From the NCBI GenBank assembly GCA_959598545.1, contig CAUGFC010000054.1, positions 1 through 12,128 on the forward strand: a DNA stretch of 12,128 nucleotides, given 5' to 3'. This document shows, piece by piece, positions 1 to 6,709 of this stretch. This DNA comes from an uncultured Olsenella sp. (GTDB taxonomy: Bacteria > Actinomycetota > Coriobacteriia > Coriobacteriales > Atopobiaceae). The position numbers and the translations under genes are program-made. Below the pieces are notes generated by a model. That model was given only the letters and a program-made list of their open reading frames with translations. It had not been told where the DNA came from and did no database searches. Numbering within the stretch: the stretch's first letter is position 1; each line of letters starts with the position of its first letter.

Positions 1-1337
1 GTCACGTAGGTGCCGGGGTTGCCCGTGAACTTCTCGGCGACGTGGAACGACTGCGAGAGGAACTGCTGGATCTTACGGGCGCGGGCCACGACGTGCTGCT
101 GCTCCTCGGAGAGCTCGTCCATGCCCAGGATGGCGATGATGTCCTGGAGGTCGGTGTACTCCTGGAGCGTCTCCTGGACGGCGATGGCCACGCGGTAGTG
201 CTCGTCGCCCACGATCGAGGGGTCGAGCGCGGAGCTCGAGCTCGCCAGCGGGTCGACGGCCGGGTAGATGCCCAGGTCCGTGATTGCACGAGAAAGGACC
301 GTCGTGGCGTCAAGGTGCGTGAACGTGGTCGCCGGGGCCGGGTCGGTGAGGTCGTCCGCAGGGACGTAGACGGCCTGGACCGAGGTGATGGAGCCCTCCT
401 TGGTGGAGGTGATGCGCTCCTGGAGCTCGCCCATCTCGGTGGCCAGCGTGGGCTGGTAGCCGACGGCGGACGGCATGCGGCCAAGAAGGGCCGAGACCTC
501 GGAGCCCGCCTGGGAGAAGCGGAAGATGTTGTCGATGAACAGCAGGACGTCCTGGCCCTGGTCGCGGAAGAACTCGGCGGTGGTGAGGCCGGCGAGCGCG
601 ACGCGCATGCGGGCTCCGGGCGGCTCGTTCATCTGGCCGTAGACCAGGCAGGTCTTGTCGATGACGCCGGACTCGCGCATCTCGAGGTAGAGGTCGGTGC
701 CCTCGCGGGTGCGCTCGCCGACGCCGGTGAAGACCGAGGTGCCGCCGTGCTGCTGCGCGAGGTTGTTGATCAGCTCCTGGATGAGCACCGTCTTGCCGAC
801 GCCGGCGCCGCCGAAGAGGCCCGTCTTGCCGCCGCGGACGTAGGGCTCGAGAAGGTCGATGGCCTTGATGCCCGTCTCGAAGATCTCCGTGGTGGTGGTG
901 AGCTCGTCGAAGGACGGCGCGGGGTGGTGGATCGGGTAGTAGCGGACGTCCTCGGGGACCTCGCCGCCGTCCACGGGCTTGCCCATGACGTTCCAGACAC
1001 GGCCGAGCGTGGAGGGGCCGACCGGCATCATCATGGGGTGGCCGGTGTCGCGCACCTTGAGGCCGCGGGTGAGGCCGTCGGTCGAGGACATGGCCACCGT
1101 GCGGACCACGCCGCCGGGCAGCTGGGACTCGACCTCGAGCACCGTGCTCACGTGGCCGACGGGCGTGTCGCCCTCGACCTCGAGCGCGGTGTAGATCCCC
1201 GGCACCTGACCGTCGAACTTGACGTCCACGACCGGTCCGACGATGCGGACGATCGTGCCCACGCCGACGGTGCGGTTGAGCTTGTTGTACGCGGCCTCCT
1301 CGAGGGCGGTGCGCGTCTCCTGGTTCTTCTCTGCCAT
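1..1337 (-). CDS. atpD: ATP synthase F1 subunit beta (3' end cut by window edge)
   Basis: Catalytic beta subunit of the F1 head, making ATP from ADP and phosphate on the cytoplasmic side of the membrane as gamma rotates. 445 codons are visible; the family is about 460-480 residues, so roughly the last 20-35 are beyond the left edge. Seen in the translation: beta-barrel start (TIVRIVGPVVDVKF), P-loop GGAGVGKT at residues 176-183, VGERTREG with the catalytic Glu at 208, ALAGLT signature, Walker B LLFIDNIFRF with Asp269, and the DELSEE lever motif at 407-412. The ATG is chosen because it overlaps the atpG stop (TGATG) and has GGAGGA six bases upstream, inside the last atpG codons. This predicts translational coupling to atpG. 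The family call is certain. Confidence 0.98.
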   Translation of the reverse strand, partial: MAEKNQETRTALEEAAYNKLNRTVGVGTIVRIVGPVVDVKFDGQVPGIYTALEVEGDTPVGHVSTVLEVESQLPGGVVRTVAMSSTDGLTRGLKVRDTGHPMMMPVGPSTLGRVWNVMGKPVDGGEVPEDVRYYPIHHPAPSFDELTTTTEIFETGIKAIDLLEPYVRGGKTGLFGGAGVGKTVLIQELINNLAQQHGGTSVFTGVGERTREGTDLYLEMRESGVIDKTCLVYGQMNEPPGARMRVALAGLTTAEFFRDQGQDVLLFIDNIFRFSQAGSEVSALLGRMPSAVGYQPTLATEMGELQERITSTKEGSITSVQAVYVPADDLTDPAPATTFTHLDATTVLSRAITDLGIYPAVDPLASSSSALDPSIVGDEHYRVAIAVQETLQEYTDLQDIIAILGMDELSEEQQHVVARARKIQQFLSQSFHVAEKFTGNPGTYV

Positions 1338-2251
1338 CAGTTGTCCTCCAATGCGGAAGCGCCGCCGATGATCTCGTTGAGCTCGGTGGTGATGGAGCCC
1401 TGGCGGACTCGGTTGTACGTGCGCTCGAGCGTGTCCAGCACCTCGCGGGCGTTGTCGGTCGCGGACTGCATGGCGCGGCGGCGCGCCCCGTGCTCCGCGG
1501 CCGCCGAGTCGAGCAGCGCGTGGAAGATGACCGTCCTGAAGTAGGCGGGCATGAGCTTGCCCAGGACCTCCTCGGCGGAGGGGTCGAAGGCGAAGTCGGT
1601 GTAGGTGTGGCTCTCCACCGTGGTCAGCGCCTCGCGCTCGCGCGGCTTGTTCGGCATCGTGAGCTGCTCCTTGGAGATGGGCAGCAGCTGTTCGACGACC
1701 TGGGTCTGCTCGACGCGGTTCTTGGCGTGCCAGTAGTAGATCACGACGCGGTCGATCTCGCCGGTGGCGTAGCCGCGCATGACGTAGGACGCGATGCGGT
1801 CGGCCTGGTCCTGGTTGGGCTCGGACGAGATGCCCACGAACGACATCACGGGCGCCATCTTGCGGTACGTGAAGTACTCGGTGGGCTTGCGCCCGCAGGT
1901 GATGAGCGACGACTTCACGCCGCGCGCCTTGAGGCGACGCATCTCGGCCTCGACCGCACGCTGCTGCACGATGTTGAAGCCGCCCGCGAGGCCCTTGTCG
2001 GAGGCCACGAGGATGAAGAGCACGTGCTTCTCGCTCGTGCGCTGGGCAAGAAGGGGCTGCTCGGTGGTGAAGCCGGCCTCTGCCACGTTGGCGAGCATGC
2101 GCGTGATGGCGTCCTTGTAGGGCTCGGCCTCCTCGGCGCGCGCGAGCGCCTTGTGAATCCGAGCCGTGGAGATCATCTCCATCGTGCGCGTGATCTGCAT
2201 GGTGCTCTTGATCGAGCTCATGCGTCGCTGTATTTCGCGAAGGCTTGCCAT
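1337..2251 (-). CDS. atpG: ATP synthase F1 subunit gamma
   Basis: Central rotor stalk of the ATP synthase; it sits inside the alpha3beta3 head and transmits rotation from the c ring. 304 residues, within the usual 285-310. The N-terminal helix (MASLREIQRRMSSIKSTMQI, then TRTMEMISTARI) and the C-terminal helix (RRRAMQSATDNA, then LNEIIGGASAL) together form the antiparallel coiled coil of the family. The middle holds the Rossmann-like domain (LFILVASDKGLAGGFN). It starts three bases after the atpA TAG stop, with an AGGGG-containing Shine-Dalgarno overlapping the end of atpA. It ends in TGA, whose last base is the first base of the atpD ATG. No oddity seen. Confidence 0.97.
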   Translation of the reverse strand: MASLREIQRRMSSIKSTMQITRTMEMISTARIHKALARAEEAEPYKDAITRMLANVAEAGFTTEQPLLAQRTSEKHVLFILVASDKGLAGGFNIVQQRAVEAEMRRLKARGVKSSLITCGRKPTEYFTYRKMAPVMSFVGISSEPNQDQADRIASYVMRGYATGEIDRVVIYYWHAKNRVEQTQVVEQLLPISKEQLTMPNKPREREALTTVESHTYTDFAFDPSAEEVLGKLMPAYFRTVIFHALLDSAAAEHGARRRAMQSATDNAREVLDTLERTYNRVRQGSITTELNEIIGGASALEDN

Positions 2252-2254
2252 GGC

Positions 2255-3919
2255 CTACTGCCCCTGACCGTCCAGCGGTTCGTGACCGCCCTCGGGCGGC
2301 GCGGCAACGGTGTCCTCCGCGGCCTCCTCCACGTCCTCGGCGCGGCGCCGGTTGGGGTGCTCGGCGAGGAAGAGCTTCTTGAAGCGGCCGATGCGGGCGC
2401 GCAGGCGCGACGCGGTGGCGTCGTCGATCTTGCCCTTGAGGACAGCGCTGCGCAGCTTGGGGCTGTGCTCGACCATGTACTTGGCGAGCTCGTCACGGAA
2501 CAGCGTCACGTTCTCGAGGTCGATGTCGTCGAGGAAGTCCTCCTTGGCGGCAAAGATGGAAATGACCTGGTCGCGAACGTCAAGCGCCGAGAAGCGCTGC
2601 TGCTTGAGCATCTCCATGACGTGCGCGCCGTGGTTGAGCTGGTACTGCGTGGTAGCGTCCAGGTCGGAGCCGAACTGCGAGAAGGCCTGCTTCTCGCGGT
2701 AGGCGGCAAGGTCGAGACGCAGCGTGCCCACGACCTGCTTCATGGCCTTGATCTGGGCGTCACCGCCCACGCGGGAAACCGAGATGCCCACGTCGACAGC
2801 CGGGCGCTGGCCCTGGAAGAACAGGTTGGACTGCAGGTAGATCTGACCGTCGGTGATGGAGATCACGTTCGTGGGGATGTAGGCGGAGACGTCGCCCTCC
2901 TGCGTCTCGATGATCGGCAGGGCCGTGAGCGAGCCGCCGCCCAGCTCGTCGGAGAGCTTGCAGGCGCGCTCGAGCAAACGGCTGTGCAGGTAGAAGATGT
3001 CGCCGGGGTAGGCCTCGCGTCCGGGCGGACGGTGCAGCGTGAGCGACATCTGACGGTAGGCGACAGCCTGCTTGGAGAGGTCATCGTAAACCACGAGCAC
3101 GTGCCCGCCGGGGTGCTCGGCATCGGCCGGGTTGCCGTGGACGTCGTTGTACATGAAGTACTCGCCGATGGCGGCACCGGCCATGGGGGCGATGTACTGC
3201 ATCGGGGCGGACTCGGCAGCGGTTGCCGAGACGATCACCGTCTTGTCCAGCACGCCGTGCTGCGCGAGCGACTCGCGGATTGCCGCCACCGTGGAGGCCT
3301 TCTGGCCGATGGCCACGTAGATGCAGATCATGTCGGTCTCGCGCTGGTTGACAATGGCATCAATGGCGATGGCCGTCTTGCCCGTCTTGCGGTCGCCGAT
3401 GATGAGCTCGCGCTGGCCGCGGCCGATGGGCACCATCGCGTCGATGGCGAGCAGGCCCGTCTGCACGGGCTCGCACACCGGCTGGCGTTGCATGATGCCG
3501 GGAGCCTTGAACTCGATGGGGCGGCGGTGCGTGGCGTTGATGGGGCCGAGGCCGTCGATCGGCTGGCCGAGCGGGTTGACCACGCGACCGAGCATGGCGT
3601 GCCCCACGGGGATGTCCATGACGCGGCCGGTGGTGCGGCACTCGTCGCCCTCCTTGATCTCCTCGGCGTCACCGAACAGGACGGCGCCCACGTCGTCCTG
3701 GTCGAGGTTCTGGACCAGGCCGTAGACGTCGAGGCCGGTGGAGGAGCTGGTGAACTTGAGCAGCTCGCCCGCCATGGCGGTCTTGAGGCCCGAGACGCGC
3801 GCGATGCCGTCCGCGACCTCGGTGACGACCGAGGCCTCCTGACGGTCGACCGTGGCACTGATCTGCGCGAGCTCCTCGCGCAGCGTGCTCATGATCTTCT
3901 CGGAGCTGATGGTTTCCAT
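2255..3919 (-). CDS. atpA: ATP synthase F1 subunit alpha, with C-terminal tail
   Basis: Non-catalytic nucleotide-binding subunit of F1. 554 residues, longer than the common 500-515. Seen: N-terminal barrel (VADGIARVSGL, 35-45), P-loop GDRKTGKT at 175-182 (Lys where Gln is commoner; I recall the Lys form from other actinobacteria), Walker B VVYDDLSKQ near 277-284, arginine-finger context SVSRVGGDAQ with Arg383, and the C-terminal helical domain. Compared with E. coli from memory, there is an insert of about 12 residues at roughly 257-270 and an extra Ala/Glu/Pro/Gly-rich tail from about 519 to 554. The first ATG is preferred because it overlaps the atpH stop (TAATG) and its distance to the barrel matches E. 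coli. A second Met at codon 10, preceded by a GAGAAG, is a less likely start. Ends in TAG. Confidence 0.98.
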   Translation of the reverse strand: METISSEKIMSTLREELAQISATVDRQEASVVTEVADGIARVSGLKTAMAGELLKFTSSSTGLDVYGLVQNLDQDDVGAVLFGDAEEIKEGDECRTTGRVMDIPVGHAMLGRVVNPLGQPIDGLGPINATHRRPIEFKAPGIMQRQPVCEPVQTGLLAIDAMVPIGRGQRELIIGDRKTGKTAIAIDAIVNQRETDMICIYVAIGQKASTVAAIRESLAQHGVLDKTVIVSATAAESAPMQYIAPMAGAAIGEYFMYNDVHGNPADAEHPGGHVLVVYDDLSKQAVAYRQMSLTLHRPPGREAYPGDIFYLHSRLLERACKLSDELGGGSLTALPIIETQEGDVSAYIPTNVISITDGQIYLQSNLFFQGQRPAVDVGISVSRVGGDAQIKAMKQVVGTLRLDLAAYREKQAFSQFGSDLDATTQYQLNHGAHVMEMLKQQRFSALDVRDQVISIFAAKEDFLDDIDLENVTLFRDELAKYMVEHSPKLRSAVLKGKIDDATASRLRARIGRFKKLFLAEHPNRRRAEDVEEAAEDTVAAPPEGGHEPLDGQGQ

Positions 3920-4392
3920 TAGTGTTCCTCGCCTTCGATGAAGGTCGACGAGAGCGTCTTGCGGATGTTGGCGAGCTGCGCGCGCACAGAGGCGTCGTAG
4001 CGCTTGCCGCGCACCTCGAGCATGATGCCGCCGATGATCGACGGGTCAACGCGCTCGACGAGATAGACCGGGGCCTCGAGGTCGGCCTCGGCCTTGGCGC
4101 GGACCTTGGCGCGCAGGTCGTCGTCCATCGGGACGGCGGTGGTCACGGTCACCGAAACCGTGGTGTCCTGCGTGTCCAGAAGCTCCTTGTAGAGCTTGGC
4201 CACCTGCTCGACGAGGCCGAGATCGTCCTCGCGCTGCATGGCGGCAAGGGTCTCGAGCACCTCGGGGGTGAACTTCTGCGCGTGCTGCCACTGCACGAGG
4301 TCCGCGTTCGCGCGACCCTCGGAGCGCGCCGCCTCGAGAAGCGCCCGCGTGTACGCCTCGATCTTCTCGGCGTCCGCCCGCTTAGCGCCCAT
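3919..4392 (-). CDS. atpH: ATP synthase F1 subunit delta (short form)
   Basis: Delta subunit, which joins the top of F1 to the peripheral stalk subunit b. 157 residues, against the usual 175-185. The C-terminal half is typical: a TTAVPMDDDLRAKV beta/helix segment and VDPSIIGGIMLEVRGKRYDASVRAQL. The N-terminal YTRALLEAA helix is also present. By eye against the Bacillus sequence, about 27 residues of the N-terminal helical bundle, between the second helix and the VLETLAAM helix, are absent. The ATG lies 10 bases upstream of the end of atpF (11-base overlap, different frame) and the stop is TAA overlapping the atpA ATG, so it sits in a coupled chain. The product call rests mainly on the C-terminal motif and position. 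Confidence 0.93.
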   Translation of the reverse strand: MGAKRADAEKIEAYTRALLEAARSEGRANADLVQWQHAQKFTPEVLETLAAMQREDDLGLVEQVAKLYKELLDTQDTTVSVTVTTAVPMDDDLRAKVRAKAEADLEAPVYLVERVDPSIIGGIMLEVRGKRYDASVRAQLANIRKTLSSTFIEGEEH

Positions 4393-4984
4393 CGGACTTG
4401 CCCACTTCCGCGAGATACTTCTCGGCGAGCCTGCGCTGCTCCTCCTCCGAGAGGTCGTTGCCGATGATCTTGCTGGCGATCTCCACGGAGAGGTCCACGA
4501 CGGAGCTGGAGAGCTCGATCATGGCCTTGTGGCGCTCGGAGTCCACGGCGCCGTGGGCCTTGGCGATGATGTCCGCCGCCTCGCGCTGGGCCTTGGCGAG
4601 GACCGCGGAGCGGACCTCCTCGGCCTCCTTCTTGGCCTTGGCCACGATGGCGTCCGCCTCGTGGTGGGCGTCGAGGATCTTGGCCTCGTAGGAGCGGACC
4701 TCCTCGGCCGCCTGGAGCTTGGAGCGCTCGGCAGCCTCGAGGTCGGACTGAATCTTGGCCTGGCGCTTCTCCATCATCTCGAGGACCGAGGGCCACACGA
4801 GCTTCTGGAGAACGACCAGGATGATGAGGAAGGCGATGAGGGCGGGGATGAACTCGGCCATCTTGGGGATCAGGATGTCCGGGCCCACCGCGGACTCCTC
4901 GGCGAGCGCCACGGCAGGCGTCGCCAGGATGACGCCACCGGCGACACCCGCGCGCGCAACCAGCCTCATGGCAGTGTTTTTCAT
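4382..4984 (-). CDS. atpF: ATP synthase Fo subunit b, signal-peptide-like N-terminus
   Basis: Peripheral stalk subunit b, a membrane-anchored helical dimer holding F1 static against the rotor. 200 residues. The order is: a basic start (MKNTAMRLVARA), a hydrophobic stretch at about 11-27 ending in AVALA then EES, the membrane anchor at about 43-62, and a long charged coiled coil at 70-175 (EKRQAKIQSDLEAAERSKLQ and onward). The C-terminal part (SVVDLSVEIASKIIGNDLSEEE) is typical of b. The start is set by GGAGG five bases upstream of ATG. The open frame continues upstream for 100 more codons, but that part is antisense-like sequence overlapping atpE and is not expected to be translated. Only one b gene is present, with no b'. 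Ends in TAA inside atpH. Confidence 0.95.
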   Translation of the reverse strand: MKNTAMRLVARAGVAGGVILATPAVALAEESAVGPDILIPKMAEFIPALIAFLIILVVLQKLVWPSVLEMMEKRQAKIQSDLEAAERSKLQAAEEVRSYEAKILDAHHEADAIVAKAKKEAEEVRSAVLAKAQREAADIIAKAHGAVDSERHKAMIELSSSVVDLSVEIASKIIGNDLSEEEQRRLAEKYLAEVGKSDGR

Positions 4985-5015
4985 ACTTGCCTCCAGTCGG
5001 AAACGTACGGCAGCG

Positions 5016-5219
5016 CTACTTGACGATGAGGCTGACGACGAAGCCGATGAGGGCGAGGGCCTCGACGAAGGCCGAGCCCAGGATGAAGACCGTGAACAGA
5101 CGGCCCTGAACCTCGGGCTGACGAGCCATGCCCTGCGCAACGCCACTGGCGGCCAGGCCAATGCCGATGCCCGCGCCGATAACGCCGAGACCATAACCAA
5201 CGACACCGAGAGCTCCCAC
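5016..5219 (-). CDS. atpE: ATP synthase Fo subunit c
   Basis: Membrane rotor subunit c; many copies form the ring that carries protons past subunit a. 67 residues, at the short end of the family. Two membrane helices are seen: a very glycine-rich first helix (Gly at 5, 8, 10, 12, 15, 17, 19, 21, including GAGIGIG) and a second helix from about 42 to 66 with the ion-binding carboxylate Glu53 (SAFVEALAL). The polar loop ARQPE at 32-36 is classical. The sodium-binding residues of Ilyobacter-type rings (Gln in helix 1, Ser after the Glu, Tyr five further) are replaced by Ile, Ala and Ile, so proton coupling is inferred. The start is GTG, behind an extended Shine-Dalgarno. Ends in TAG. Confidence 0.97.
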   Translation of the reverse strand: MGALGVVGYGLGVIGAGIGIGLAASGVAQGMARQPEVQGRLFTVFILGSAFVEALALIGFVVSLIVK

Positions 5220-5223
5220 TGTT

Positions 5224-5231
5224 CCTCCTTT
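5224..5231 (-). promoter_or_regulatory. Strong ribosome binding site of atpE
   Basis: Minus strand AAAGGAGG, a full-length match to the 16S anti-Shine-Dalgarno, four bases before the GTG start. It decides the start in favour of GTG and is the longest such match among the atp genes seen here, in keeping with the need for many c copies per enzyme. Confidence 0.8.
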
Positions 5232-5295
5232 GACGTGCGCCCCTGTCGTTCTTCTCGATAAGTGCGGGACGCGCTTAGAACCAACTGCTATCTCA

Positions 5296-5311
5296 GCGCC
5301 CGTGCGGGCGC
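5296..5311 (-). promoter_or_regulatory. GC-rich hairpin in the atpB-atpE gap
   Basis: Arms GCGCCCG (5296-5302) and CGGGCGC (5305-5311) are perfect complements, leaving a 2-4 base loop. It lies in the 106-base gap between the atpB stop and the atpE start, much the longest gap inside the operon. There is no T-run after it on the minus strand, so it is not an intrinsic terminator. A role in mRNA processing, stability or atpE translation is inference. Confidence 0.5.
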
Positions 5312-5325
5312 GAGTTGCCCTGTCC

Positions 5326-6141
5326 CTATTCCTCGTCGGACTCCGCGATCTGCACGTAGACGGCGGAGAGCAGCGCGAAGACGTAGGCCTGGATGGCGGC
5401 CACCATGATCTCCACCGCGTAGATGACGAGCAGAATGCCGACCCACAGCACCGACGCCCCCGCCTGCACGGCGGTGGCCGCCGAGAAGGCCTGGACCATG
5501 GGCTCGAAGAAGAGCGAGGCCAGTATGGCGAAGGTGCCCATGACCACGTGGCCGGCGAAGAGGTTGCAGAAGAGTCGGACGGCGAGGGTGACGAGGCGCA
5601 GAATCGTGGAGAAGACCTCGATCAGCCAGACGAGGGCGTTGAGCGGGAACATGACGCCCGCCGGTGCCAGGCTCTTGACGTAGCCGAGCGTGCCCTTCTT
5701 CTTTATGCCGCAGACGATGAAGTAGACGAACGAGCAGAGCGCGAGCGCGGCGGTGGTGGATATGGTGCCGGTGCCCGGCTTGCAGCCCGGGATGATGCCC
5801 ACGATGTTGTTGGCGAGAACCACGAGGAAGATCGTGGCGATGAACGGGAAGTGCTTCTTCCAGGACTCGCCGAGCAGACCCTTGCACATGTCGTCGCGGA
5901 CGAACTCGACGACGTACTCGACGCCGTTGACGAAGGCGCCCTGGGGCACGAGGCTCGCCGCCTGCTTCTTCTTGAAGACGAACAGGATGACGAGCATGAG
6001 CGCGATCGCCACCGCGAACCAGAACGTGTACTGCGTGATGCCCACCGTGTTGAGGTCGCCGACGATTGGCTGCGACGTGAAGCTCGCCACGAGCTCGTTG
6101 ACCTCAGCGCCCAGGCTGTCCAGAGGATTACCCACGCTCAT
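5326..6141 (-). CDS. atpB: ATP synthase Fo subunit a
   Basis: Membrane stator subunit a, which provides the proton half-channels against the c ring. 271 residues with five or more hydrophobic segments. The key helix TLAVRLFCNLFAGHVVM carries the essential Arg at 189 (E. coli Arg210). The later helix VEIMVAAIQAYVFALLSAVY carries Gln250, the equivalent of E. coli Gln252. The FVNGVEYVVEFVRD and FPFIATIFLVVLANNIVGIIPG segments are typical. The chosen ATG has GGGGAG just upstream and lies 8 bases after the stop of the preceding AtpI-like gene. The open frame runs on upstream to 6453, but that part lacks family similarity and overlaps the AtpI-like gene. Ends in TAG. Confidence 0.97.
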   Translation of the reverse strand: MSVGNPLDSLGAEVNELVASFTSQPIVGDLNTVGITQYTFWFAVAIALMLVILFVFKKKQAASLVPQGAFVNGVEYVVEFVRDDMCKGLLGESWKKHFPFIATIFLVVLANNIVGIIPGCKPGTGTISTTAALALCSFVYFIVCGIKKKGTLGYVKSLAPAGVMFPLNALVWLIEVFSTILRLVTLAVRLFCNLFAGHVVMGTFAILASLFFEPMVQAFSAATAVQAGASVLWVGILLVIYAVEIMVAAIQAYVFALLSAVYVQIAESDEE

Positions 6142-6149
6142 CTCTCCCC

Positions 6150-6446
6150 TCAAACCTGCGAGCGGCCGTTGGCCGCCCTCCAGGCCCGTATCGCCTCGAC
6201 GCCCCAGAAGAGCAGGAACGCGGCGACCAGTGCACAACCGAACTCCAAGAAGCCTGTGTTCGTGGCAGTGTACACCACGAGCAGGACGACGGTGAGCGTC
6301 AGGAACGTGACGCCCATGGCCGCGAGACCGGCGGCAAGCGAGACCGCGCGGTTTCCCCTCAGAGCCCGCTCGAACAGCACGGCAGGTGCGACGCAGCCCA
6401 TCAGTCCGAAGAGCGCGCCGGAGACGATGGCGACCTGAGGATCCAC
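6150..6446 (-). CDS. Small membrane protein at the AtpI position
   Basis: First gene of the ATP synthase operon; 98 residues with three hydrophobic segments (about 5-24, 37-60 and 66-85) and a basic C-terminus (RAWRAANGR). Proteins in this place (AtpI and relatives) are poorly conserved small membrane proteins reported to help c-ring assembly or Mg2+ uptake. The assignment here rests on position, size and hydrophobicity, not on a motif I recognise. The start is GTG at 6446: minus-strand GGGAGG lies 9 bases upstream, and the product then begins at the first hydrophobic segment. An ATG 6 bases upstream of the GTG is in another frame. Ends in TGA 8 bases before atpB. The start lies about 34 bases from the likely transcription start. 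Confidence 0.7.
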   Translation of the reverse strand: MDPQVAIVSGALFGLMGCVAPAVLFERALRGNRAVSLAAGLAAMGVTFLTLTVVLLVVYTATNTGFLEFGCALVAAFLLFWGVEAIRAWRAANGRSQV

Positions 6447-6486
6447 GTCGCATCGCCTCCCGTCCGAGCGAATTAAGGACACGAGA

Positions 6487-6514
6487 ACTCTAGCGCGCCG
6501 GGGGAAATAGTCAA
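6487..6514 (-). promoter_or_regulatory. Promoter of the ATP synthase operon
   Basis: On the minus strand, TTGACT (6509-6514, 5/6 to the -35 consensus), a 16-base spacer (6493-6508) and TAGAGT (6487-6492, 4/6 to the -10 consensus, fitting TAnnnT). Transcription would start near 6480, giving a leader of about 34 bases to the GTG at 6446 with its Shine-Dalgarno. It is the best sigma70-type promoter I can see in the window and it sits just upstream of the first atp gene. Confidence 0.75.
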
Positions 6515-6576
6515 GCAGGGCGCCGTTCGCCCCCGTTTTGCCACAATCGGGCGATGAGGGGAGCGGGCGCGGGGGG

Positions 6577-6696
6577 GGTATGCGCAACGCGCTGAGGTAT
6601 GCGCAACCTGGCGAGAGGTCGGACTTCTCGCCAGGTCGTCTACCTGTTGATTCAGGAATCTGAACGTTGCGCATACCGTCGCCAGTTGCGCATACC
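6577..6696. repeat. Symmetric inverted-repeat array A (19-base spacing)
   Basis: Four exact 12-base copies: GGTATGCGCAAC at 6577-6588 and 6596-6607, and its reverse complement GTTGCGCATACC at 6666-6677 and 6685-6696. The two copies in each arm are 19 bases apart start to start, so both copy pairs share one centre (6636.5). In the right arm the identity extends to 17 bases (GTTGCGCATACCGTCGC). A separate hairpin sits between the arms. A run of eight G (6571-6578) borders and slightly overlaps the left copy. The array begins 13 bases after the upp stop codon and ends about 60 bases upstream of the atp -35 box. No transposase or other open frame accompanies it. Function unknown; it could be operator sites for the atp promoter, a REP/REPIN-type element, a miniature transposon remnant or an RNA 3'-end structure. 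Confidence 0.85.
6606..6636. repeat. Hairpin inside array A
   Basis: Perfect 11-base arms ACCTGGCGAGA (6606-6616) and TCTCGCCAGGT (6626-6636) around a 9-base loop. It overlaps the last two bases of the second motif copy and is off-centre in the array (centre 6621). No T-run follows on either strand, so it is not a standard terminator. The GGCGAGA/TCTCGCC core recurs in array B. Confidence 0.8.
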
Positions 6697-6709
6697 GTCG
6701 CGCGGACGC

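Noticed and set aside
1490..3922. An 810-codon plus-strand open frame opposite atpG and atpA
   Set aside because: It is antisense to two certain genes, its translation is low-complexity (Leu/Val/Gly/Ala/Arg/Asp/His-rich) and such frames are expected in GC-rich codon-biased DNA.
4985..5284. 100-codon upstream extension of atpF
   Set aside because: It overlaps atpE in another frame and is not conserved-looking; the ATG at 4984 follows a good GGAGG.
6142..6453. N-terminal extension of atpB
   Set aside because: The in-frame upstream sequence is Arg-rich, unlike subunit a, and overlaps the AtpI-like gene; the ATG at 6141 has its own Shine-Dalgarno.
6520..6538. GGGCG/CGCCC stem followed by CCGTTTT on the plus strand
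   Set aside because: It would terminate plus-strand transcription, but no plus-strand gene is present, and the T-run is short and displaced.
6571..6578. Run of eight G as a phase-variation tract
   Set aside because: It is outside any gene and not placed between the -35 and -10 boxes; slippage there has no obvious target.
6606..6636. Intrinsic terminator after upp
   Set aside because: The hairpin is strong but no T-run follows on either strand.
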